This document shows, piece after piece, positions 43,101 to 55,100 of a stretch of DNA of 64,000 nucleotides (the stretch's first letter is position 1; each line of letters starts with the position of its first letter). Under the pieces are notes generated by a model that worked only from the letters and a program-made list of their open reading frames with translations, was not told the DNA's origin and searched no databases. Source of the stretch: Siphonodentalium dalli (Eukaryota; Mollusca; Scaphopoda; Gadilida; Siphonodentaliidae); assembly GCA_032622095.1 (NCBI GenBank), contig CP136066.1, positions 187,832,716 through 187,896,715 on the forward strand. Direction: 5' to 3'. A program made the translations under genes and the position numbers.

Positions 43101-46100
43101 ACATGGTAATTATAATGAAAATGAGTATAAAAAGAGACGGTGCCATAAATGGCTTGATTTAGTGCACAGTACCCCTTTAAGTACATAAAATAGATTTCAA
43201 AACTCAAAATCTAATAAATGAGCTTTGAAGGGTGGGTTTCTTGACTCGGCACTAATCCATGGCTCAAATTCATTCATTTGTTGCATATACTCTGTTGAGT
43301 ATAATCAGGGTTTCCGTTATACCGGCAGGGGGTCCCCTTGACGGCCCCGTTCCCCTCGCCAAGTTTTCCCCTCCTGCCATACCCCAGGACATACTGCATG
43401 TCTATAAAGGTATAAAGATGTTTAAAACTTCTGAATTTTGTTGGAATAGTACTAAGGAATTTTAAAAGGTGAATTTATTTTATATCTTGTGAGTGTACAC
43501 ACTCTAAACGCGTTGTTATACAGAAAATTGAAACAGGAAGTGATCGGAACTGACATCGCTAGAAGCTATGCCTTTGAGGCTGGTTAGTTACGTTGCGGTT
43601 AGTACCCGGTTATCTTATGCAAAAGAGCAGTATTTTAATCGTACCTGTCATGTTTTATACCGCAAAATATACTGTTCACTTTGTAATAGAGCGAGAGAGA
43701 AATGTGGGAGTAGCCACACCGGGCATCAAGGCATCTTACCACTGCCCACAAAGAATACTCATCGGCCAGATATGTAATCAGCCTTCTATATTTACACTGT
43801 AGCTGCTAAAATATATTCCGATTACGTTATATGCATCCGAAATATCTGCTGGGTCTTCGACAGTGAGTCTTTTAACATTAACGAGCACGTTTAACTCGGG
43901 ATCCAAATTACTGGTGTTCTGTACTTCATAAATTAATTTATATCTAATAAATTTACTAGTTTTAAAGTTACAGGTACATGTATAAGGTTTGATAGCTTGG
44001 CACTTGGGCAGAAATGGAACAAAACAATCTGCCATTTCTACTCTCACACGATTCTATTGGCCGATATAATGAAAGTAGTTCAACCAGTGCTAAAACAGGC
44101 CAGTTTTACCTGGATTTTTCCCCTTGACGGCTACCGGCCCCATTCCCCTACCCCCTAGTGGAAACCCTGGTATAATACAGGTAGGTCCCATAATTCGCTA
44201 GATTTAGTGTACAGTACCGCTTTAAGGTTGTGTGAAACAACCCATTGAGATGTCAGAACGAAAATAACAAATACTTTTGTTCAAAGTAATAGTTTTCCAA
44301 AATTTATATTCAAATTGGAAACATGCAATGTCATTATTTATTCCTGTTGGCAGAATAATTTCCATGTTTATGGTTTATCATAAATTTATTCAATACGAAT
44401 GAAGAAATAAATATTAAAAGTGAAACGTCATGTTTTCTGCAATGTGATAAGGAAATCATTATTAATTTTGTTTAAGCCCAGCCGTTTCAAGGTCGTTTTT
44501 CCATGCTAAAATGAGATTATGTGATAAAATGGATCTCATCCCAATTTTATACGTAATTTATTAACCTCGTCCACAAAATTCGAATCGAGCCTCGCTCAGG
44601 GCTCATGCTGGCCACAATAGTCTTCAGACAAAATTTCAGCCAAATGAATTTTTTTTTAGCCAATTGTCTCTAATATACAAACATAACATACAATGATGCT
44701 TACATCGTGAAATAATATGTTAGTGGTTGACAGTTAAATTTCAGCAATTATATGTGAAGTCTGCTGTTAATACTTTGACATTTAGCACTAGATCATGGGA
44801 CAAAAGCAGTATGAAAATCAAAAATATCAATTGAAGACATTCTATGCATATTTTCATTAACTGATTCAAGTTAAGCACATGGCACAGATAAGCTGTTTCT
44901 AAGTTAAAGCCTTAATTAGTAATCTAAACACATCTATTGTATTGTCAGGATTAGCTCCTGATCAACATCCCTAGTAAGAGTTACTATAATTAGACAATGC
45001 ATGGTCCTATTAATCACTCCGTCATAAAGCAATAAATGAGTATGTACTAAGGAAACAACTTTTGGTGATTTACTTCATAAAAAATCGTATCTACTTTGTT
45101 AAAAAACTTAAGCCATTTTCTTAGCCAAAAGTGATTTTTTTTTAGCCAAATTAAATTATTTTTTTTGAGCAATTTGCTATTTGGCACCCGCCAGCGCGAG
45201 CCCTGGCCTCACTAAAGCTCGGCATGAATCAAATTTAGTGCACTCGGTTAATAAATTTTGTATAAAATTGCCACTCATTAGAGATCCTCTATATCCTCAG
45301 TGAGAGCTTTCCGATGAATGGCAACAAGCCATATTTCTGACTAAATCCTGAAAAGTTACCCATAATTCTGCTGTGGTTAATGTGTCGATTATTTAGGGCA
45401 TTACTGTAACTGCATGGGAGAATCCATTCAAAAATGAAAGGGTTAATAACCAACTAACCTTTGCCAAGAAAATGGATTCCATTATCTAATTCAGCAGGAC
45501 AGCCGTCCCATTCGAAGGATGCTAAACTCTTAGATATAGCATCCTCGAAATTGATTTTCTTCCAAACTTCATACGGATGAATCTGATGTAACATCTCTAT
45601 ATCTCGTACACATCCGCTGAAACCTTGTCTGATAATCTACAAACACAAAGCTATGTATAAAAATGCAAAAAGTTTATTTGATTTTCCTTTTTTGATATTA
45701 AACCATTGTTTAGCTAAATAAAGTAAAAAGCTGTGGATCATTCAAAGTTGTGGCAGAGTCTTATTTTTGCATCAGGAATTTTTTTCCCATAATTTCTTGA
45801 CAATTTCACAATAAACTGAGCAGTGAAGGAAGTTTAATTGGAATAAAAAGCCGCTCGACGACCAGTTTCTCCCGAAACAGTGGCTTCATTTGGAGCAGGG
45901 GCTTTGTAGAAATATATGGATAAAATACCTGTGCATTGAATCAATACTGAGCTGCATATAAATAACCAAATCTGAAGAAAAAAAACTCTTAAAGTCGAAA
46001 TAAACCCTCAAATTGGCACAAAATCAACAAAACTATCAGTTGAAAAATCATGTCGACAAGGACCATAACTTTATAACTGTGGTAAAAAAGAGCAGACCGA

Positions 46101-49100
46101 ACCTAAATTCAAACATGACCTGTATTTTCAGATGAGTAATCCATATGCTAAATTTGAAAACTAACAGTAAGCTATAACTAAATCTATCACCCGGAAACCA
46201 AAATCGTCAAATTATAAGTCAACAAGGAACATAACTCTGGTAAAAAATAGGTGGTAGGAACCCAAATTTGAACATTTCCTGTATTTTCATTTGAGTGATC
46301 CATATATCAAATTTGAAAAAACAATCAGATAACTAAAACAAAAGTTATCACCTGGAAACCAAAAGAATTGGCAAATTCTAAGTCGACAATGACAATAACT
46401 CCGGCACAAATGGGCAGACCGAATCCAAATTCGAACTTGACCTGTATTTTCATGTGACTAAGCCACATACAAAATATGATTTAAATTAAAATTAAAATTA
46501 AAGTTATAACCCGGAAACCAAAATAATTGGCAAATTCTAAGTCGACAAGGACCATAACTCTGGCAAAAATTGGCGAACCGAACCCAAATTTTAACTTGTC
46601 CTATATTTCCATGTGAGAGATCCACAAAATTTGAAAACAGTCAGATAACTAAAATTAATGTTATCATCCGAAAACCATTAGGGCCAGTCACACAGACTTA
46701 CTCACAAAATATTTTTTTTAGACAGACGGACACCACTGATTTCCATAGTCCCCCCAATTGTTTTTTATGGGGACAATTATGGTGCATCATTACATTGTCA
46801 TTTTATCACACATTGTCATTTTATCAATGAATTCCATGTACATCCAGGGGTGGCACAAAGACCGCCCATGTGGCCATGCCTCTCCTGTACAATATATGCG
46901 TGACTATTTTGAATAATTCATTGTTAACATATGATTGTAAATATTGTACAAATAAACAATCAATCAATTAAGCTATGGGAAAATCAAATTTGTTATACTA
47001 AGAGGTATGCGATGAAACTTCCATCTTTTCATGTAACCATTCTTTAACCCTTTACCCAACAAACCGGCCAAAAACGGCCAAATAAAGCTGCAACAGCCTA
47101 AATTATCTTGGGTCTGTCTCAATAAAACCATACAAATATGGATATCATTGGAACCGGCTCATTGACCACATTGTGATGGTTACAGTTATGCCCTGTGCCA
47201 ATGCATTCTCTTATATATGCGAGTCGACCATAGGTCGCCTCGCATATATAAGAGAATGCATTTATATATATTTTTAATGTGTTAAGCCAATGCATTCTCT
47301 TATATATGCGAGGCGACCTATGGTCGACTCGCATATATAAGAGAATGCATTGGCACAGGGCCCTTCTGTTGGGTAAAGGGTTAATGATGAGAGAAATTTG
47401 GTCAACCAGGTTGTCAACAATTAGACAGAATATACCTGAGCCCTGTCATCTTTGATAATGCGCCTGATGGCATAATCTGCTGGTAGTCCTCCGACGTAGA
47501 GTCCAGAATTGTTTCCAATAATATTTCCAGAAGCACAGGGTTTTGTACTGTTTCCTGTTGATGAAACATGAAATTGTAAATTCAAGCCTGGAAATAGTGT
47601 GTCTGACATTTGCAGAATGAGGTCCCCAGAGGGCACTAGCATCACTAAATGCACCCACTGGGGACCTCATTCTGCTTAGCCCTCATATTCTGGGAAGTAT
47701 CTATAGTCTAAAATTAACATTGTTTTTAGTTACTTTTTCCCTTCTGTTTAGTTTCTATATCCCTTAAATTGCAGAAGATAAAATGCATAATCGAGGTGAC
47801 TAATGGATGAACATCAACAACTTCAACTTCAATCTGATCCTAGGTCTCAGCAAAATGAGGTTCCCAGAGAGTGAATTTGGTGATGCTCGCCCGCCATACG
47901 GGATAGCGTCACTAAATTCACCCTCTGGGGACCTCACTATTCAAAAGTGACATTCAGGTTTTAATAAATATTGTCATCAGATCTGTTCTTGTCTTTCAAC
48001 AAGTGTATTGCCTCAATAGAACAAGTATCTTCTACCAGATACAACAAAAAACATCACCATTTTAGAAATAATTGTAACATTAAGGAGAATGATAAAACAT
48101 ATTGAACTGTTATGAAATTTCAGGTTCTTTATATGCCAGTCAGGCAAATGTTATATTTGATATAGCAGGTACGAAAGTAAAATATGAAGATAAATGGTCA
48201 GATTGGGAACAGGACCACCTGCCCCAGGGACTACCCACCCCAATCGACCCGGGACAACCAGAACCGAGACAACCCGACCCCAAAGAAGATTTTTTTGGGT
48301 TAACCCTTTCATGATGGGAGTTGCGCTGGTGCATCATAAAATATCCTATGCCAGTGCATTCTCTTATATATGCGAGTCTCCCATAAGGAGCCTCGCATAT
48401 ATAAGAGAATGCACTGGCTTACAAGGTCGCAGCAAATATTGTTAGGCCAATGTATTCTCTTACATATGCGAGGCTCTCTATGGGAGATTCACATATATAA
48501 GAGAATGCATTGGCACACGGTATTCACAAAATTTCAGGAAGCTCCAGTCATGGAAGGGTTAAAATAAGAATAAAATATGGGAAACATGATATGATATAGA
48601 TACCTATAGTTGTGATACAATGGAATGTAATATTATTAGTTATCTTCAGCAACATCGGGATACATGGACATTTAATACCTGGATGTCTCCTTTTAAATAA
48701 AGTGTGTTTTTCAGAGGTTATCCGATTAATTCACACCAATAAGAATAATTCAGTAGCTGACCTAAGGATCCGGCGTCAGGTGACATCAAATTCGGCGTGC
48801 GAGAGCAACGTCACGATTGGTGGAAACTGCCAGTTCAAAGGTCATTCATATACCCCTGATGTTTCACGTGCTCATATACCCCCGATGTTTGGTGCACGTT
48901 CTCTTATATCCCGCTGTCAAGGGTGATGGGGGACATGGTGATTTAAACGCGGCGTTGTAGCCAATCAGATTGCTAGTTCCAACCGGACGAGGGGACAAAA
49001 AGTTATTATACAATGTTGTGTACAGTATGTGTTTTTCTTGTACGAGTCCAGGTTGTGGTGAAAAGTCATATTGGACGAGACACGCAGGGTCAAGTCCAAT

Positions 49101-52100
49101 ATGACTTTTCACCACAACCTGGACGAGTACAAGAAAAACACATACTGTACACAACATTGTATAATGACATTTTTATTATCCATCTGTATGTTTATCCAAA
49201 TTTTGGGAATAAAATTGTTTGGTTATTTTTGGTATTTGTCAGCAATTAATTCTCTATAAAAGCCTGTATTTTGATCGTCAGAAAGCATGATTTGGAACAG
49301 TAAACACGGAAGTGAAACATCTGGTAAATCCACCAGTGTTGCGCGAGCATCTTTCGCAATAGAGTTAATTCGTGACATCACAGAGTCCCAATAAAAAAGT
49401 GATATTGCACACTTGGGAGTCCAATATGACATTCGGGAGTCCAATATGACTTTTTCCCGGATTAGCACGTGGCAGTTTTTGCCCAATCAGAAATAGTGTT
49501 AGTTAAGGGATGGATAATAATACTATATTATGGTGTATAACATGTGAACAATATATATATCAGACTTATGAAGGCACGGACTCAGTATGAGTGTTCATTA
49601 CTTCAAATGTGCTTAATACAGTGAGCGTGAACAAATTCTCATTTCTTATCGAAAAGGCCATGTATCAATCGGAATAGCACATTGAGATGTCTTTCTTTTC
49701 CCCCATGTCGGGGTTTTTTTTTTATTCTCGGGCATAGCCGTGTCTGGAAAAAAGGCGTAATAAAATGGTTCAACGCAGGAACCATTTTTATGATTTTCAA
49801 TTTGATAACATGAAAATAGGAAACTAGAAAAGAGAAATTAGTTATGTTTCAAACATCGAATATGATAGACATACAATGGTGTATGTGTTGGTATTCAAAA
49901 ACAGACACTAGGCAACGATAACTACCAGGTATATTGTCACCACAATCTGCCCAACCCCCAAGTTTATTAAGTCAAATGTGTTACCGTGCGGAAAACAATT
50001 ATGAGATTTCCAATTTCGGGAACGCAAACCGGAAAGAAATATGGTGCATATTGGCGATGTGTATATATACGATAATAGCATAGTGTGTTTTGAGATGTGT
50101 GTTATCTCAACGAGTTAGAAGTATGATTTTTCGCGACGAGCGAAAAATCATACTTCTAACGAGTTGAGATAACACACATATCAAAACACACTATGCTATT
50201 GTTGTATTTATCTTATGCCAACTGATACTATCATTTTTGGTCAAATTAAGCCTAATTTATGACAGTTTTCAGACAAAAACAACCTACATTTTGGTCATTT
50301 TGAAGAGCAATTCCCGTTACGCATGAATACGCAGTTACAGTACATGTGATGAGGTCGCGAATTTATGGAACATTGGGGTGATTTGTCAGCAACAAACATG
50401 ATATAATTCCTGATTTAATATGAATCCATGTACATAAATCGGAACAGTGAAATTCTTTCAATAACATATAAATGTTCTCAGACAAAAAGCAAAGATATTC
50501 AAACTGTTACAGTTCAGAATTCGTTAGATTGAAAATAACCATGCAAGTTCTGAGAAAAGTGTACATCGTACATTTTGCAAATTTTGTGGGGTGCAAGCTG
50601 TCTAAAATGACGGGAACAGAATAGTGAAAGCTTAAAATTTAGTCCTATTAGGGTCATGTTATCATGTTTCATTGAATGTGTAGCTACATTACTATTTTAT
50701 TCCATTTGTATGCATTAATTTATTCGTTTAAATCATTCGAAACGCTGAAGTAAATGTGACCCAATTTCGAGGCGAGAGTTTTTTGTTGATACGTCGCCAA
50801 GGCAAGCATGACGTCATGAGGCGAAAGGTCACGCTGCGCATAGTCCGTTTCTTGAAATGATAATACACATATGTAAGATATCACGATAATTTAATACACA
50901 GTATAACATCACACCGGTATAAGATAAGCTGGTTTAATATAATAGTATTTGAAGTTTTTATGGCTAGCATGTATAGTTACTATAGTATAGATGGATAAAT
51001 ATTAAAGTATATAGATAGATATAAAATTAATAATCCTGATTTAAACTTAGTTTTAGTTCCGTTTCCGTCTGTGGTATTCCGTGTTTTATATACGCAGTAA
51101 CCGTGAGACCGCAAATCGAACAGACCTCAAACAATTCTGTCCATGCGTATTCTGTTTAAATTCACCGATGTTACTGAATATATTTGGCGACAAAATTATC
51201 CGAGAGCACCATTTTATAGTGTGTAAATATATTTTTAATCGTGTATTTTGGCTTTATGGAAATAAAGCGTGATCCAACCGAAAAATCGTAATTTTATTTC
51301 CAATGATTCAGTGATTTTAGAAATTAGAGACATGTACCAAGACAACACCAGGGACATAACCTTCAGCCCAGGAAAACAGACTATCTTCCGTTCATGGGGG
51401 CTGCACGATTTACCCTATATATTCGTCGCCCCTGTTAACGATATCGAGATGCGAAATACTGGACACATCAACAGTTAGAGCACGACGAGTACAAAGTTAA
51501 TGCAGCATGTTGGCGAAGAAAAGACTAGAAGTATACAACGCAAGAAGGACAGTTATCCGAGCAATTTACGGATTAACTATCAATGATGTTCCCGAGAAGA
51601 TGTCCGCTGAAACTAATGTGGCGAGCTGTCCAGGTTAGAGACCAGGAGATGACACAGAAGAATGCCGCACGCCTGGTTACCCCAGGTACGCCCAAATTGA
51701 TGTGCCGTGAAATACGCCAGGGGCTATCCTAATCCCCCTCGTGTATATAGTCACAGGCAAACCGAGACCCTACACCCAGTTCTCAGCGAGCTACAGCAGT
51801 GACCAACGATTCCCAGACGCCAAGAAGACCGCTAGGATCCCTCGCCGAAGGCATGGATAGAAATACAAGGTAAACATTACAATCTTGTATTCCTAACAAC
51901 GCAACCCCGATGCATCAATGAAGAAGCGCAGCAGACGACAGGACGACGAACTCAACTGGATATCAACCCCGCAGATGACAGGAAGACGCCCTCAACTTAT
52001 GAAGACGCGAGCAGCCCACGAATCACGTAGATGACAAGAAGACCCCAACCCTGGTAGACGACAGGAAAACGAACCAATATAGGAGAAGACCTATGACGAA

Positions 52101-55100
52101 GAAGATATTTCTATGAACTATATGTTAATAAATAATCAAACCATCTTGATCGTCTGAACATTATATGCCCCGTATTGGCACAGACACTCGGTAATCGGTC
52201 GGTGTCAAGGCCGTTAATTGTGCATAGATGTACTAAACTGTGAAACTACTGAAAGGGTGTGCCTTTGAATGCAGAAAATCAAGAAATAGGTAACTGAGGT
52301 GTGGTAGATGCAAACCAAATGACAGTTAAATAAAAAATATGAAGTGTTTTCCATGTTACTGACATTGAAAAAAATCTCCCTATTTTTAACTAAATTTTCC
52401 TACTTCTGAGGACAAATCTCCCTATTTCCAATTATGAAAGTAAACAGGTCTGATATAAATAGATATATACTATAAAAAGGTACATGTACATACATATATC
52501 AAATATATCAACAATGGTTCAGAAATTGAAATATACATTGTACTAGTGTATATATATATCATTCTGGTATATCCCTATATGATGTAGGGATAGTACAATT
52601 TCATATATTTATGTCATTCTTTATTTCAGATTTGATGTATGGGTAGTATAATGTGATAATTGGTCATTCTTTATAGTGGAATACATTAGTTTATATCAAA
52701 ACAATGTTCTCCTTAGACTTAGGCATAATAACCCATGCTAACTATGGGCATTATCCCCATAACAAAAATACAAAATAAAAATAAAACCCTCGCTCCCTCG
52801 TCGATTCTCAAAAAAAATTGCCCGAGAATCAAAACACTTTGTTTTTTTGGCCTAGTATATGTAATTTGGTGTTAATATTCAGATAATTGTCCCAGTGTCC
52901 AATTCAATATACCGGTATCGTCGTCATCGCTATCCGTACTACCGATTACGTTGACAAAATGATGGCAAGCAATTTAAAATATTGGTATAATAAAATTTTG
53001 GAGTATCAAATCAAGTAATTTATTCGTGTTTCAAATAATGAATTTCATATTTCAAAGAAAATATGAAGTAGCAAGAAATGTTAATCGAAAGAAGCTATGC
53101 CCCCCCCCCCTAATGAAGCAACTCGTGAGCGAATTTATACCCTGACCTCCAATAATTTGTAATGTTGAGTTCCATGAAGTCTCTTTTAATATAATACCCA
53201 TCCAACCTTGATCTTTGACAAAATCACAAAAAAAAACCATTGCAACACCCATAGGTTAACCATCACGCCTTGTTTCATTGAAACATGTGATGTACACAAA
53301 AGTTATGGAGCAGACACGAAGGGTAGTGTCTGGTCACTTAAACGAGAGAACGACCATATCCTGTGACCTTCAACAATTTGAGTGGTCGCTGGGCATGCTT
53401 CCGTCAGGTTGACTCTTGTTTTATTTTACTACTTTCTTACCATAGTAAAGTTTGTCGACTTCGAGATAAGCATCCTTGCCTGTCCTGAGAACATACATAT
53501 AATGCCAGTGGTTATCATTATAAATGATTCCCTCATCATTTGTTGTTGTTACTATGTTTGCACAACCTGAAATGGAATTTCATAACAGCTCGTACAAATT
53601 CTAGTTTAAATCATAAAACTTTCCATCAGTCATGTTTCATTTAATATGCCTTTGAAACTTACAGGTATACTATACATTAAACATTATTAATCAGTCCTTC
53701 GATTTTGAAAAATGCAGGGGCGCATTTTATTGCGTGCCTGATTTTGGATCCAGATGCGCAATTTTGGTTTGATGCACCTAACGGGAAATATAAGTTATAA
53801 CCTATAATTGTGCATGTAAACATGTATATAATACACTGAAATAACTTTGCTTTGTGCGATTTTAATAAAATAAAACTTCAAACAAATTAAAGTGTTCATT
53901 GTTGGTTTACTTCAATAAAAAGTTCCTTCCTGGAATTGTTTTGTACACCGCCGACTATATATTCCCTTGCCGACTAGAGAAGAAAAACAATAATTTTCTA
54001 ACCTTGAGGATCATAAACAAACACCGGTCTGCCTCTTTTAAATTGCAGAACAAAGAATTCATCCTGGGAACCGGGAGACGCAGCAAACACCAACATTCCA
54101 TACCTCTGTGATCGGGACATCTTAAACCATAGGCGGATACCTAAAATAATCAAACACAAAATTATAAATATGAATAATATATAGGCATCATCTCATAGCT
54201 CTGTGATCGGGACATCTTAAACCAGAGGCAGAGGCCTAAAATAATCAGAAAATATTATACATCTCATATATATTTTGAAGACCTCTGTTTGTTTGTCTGT
54301 CTGTCTGTATGTCTGTCTGTCTGTATGTCATTTATACAAATATACGATTCTCGACCGATCGGGACGAAACTTGGTACGTGTGTGTATTTTGACGTTGTCG
54401 TATTGGCGAGCCTGTGCGGCGCCCGATTCGCGCATGCGCAGACGAGATCTCGGAAACAGGTGGAGCTATCGACTTGAAATTTGATATGTGAATGTATCTT
54501 GCCCCGGATACGAATTTTATCGGGTCGCCGAGCCCGTGCGACGCCAGCTTCGCGCATGCGCAGACCAGATCTCGGAAATGGGTTGAGCTATCGACTTGAA
54601 ATTTGGTTTTTGAATAGCCCGGACAACGTCGGGCTCATCTCCTATATATTTTGAAGACCTCTGTCTGTCTGTCTGTATGTCTGTATGTATGTCATTTATA
54701 CAACTCTACGATTCTCGACCGATCGGGACGAAACTTGGTACGTGTGTGTAGTTTGACCAGGCGGTCGTCAACGTCGTATTGGCGAGCCCGTGCGGCGCCC
54801 GTTTAGCGCATGAGCAGACGAGATCTTGGAAACGGGTGGAGCTATCGACTTTAAATTTGCTATGTGAATGTATCTTGCCCCGGATACGAATTTTATCGGG
54901 TCGCCGAGCCCGTGCGACGCCAGCTTCGCGCATACGCAGACGAGATCTCGGAAACGGGTGGAGCTATCAATTTGAAATTTGGTATGTGAATGTATCTTGC
55001 CCCGGATACGAATTTTATCGGGTCGCCGAGCCCGTGCGACGCCAGCTTCGCGCATGCGCAGACCAGAGCTCGGAAACGGGTAGAGCTATCGACTTGAAAT

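Noticed and set aside
53899-54111. Plus-strand frame over the LamG exon
   Set aside because: Antisense shadow of the minus-strand exon 54003-54140.
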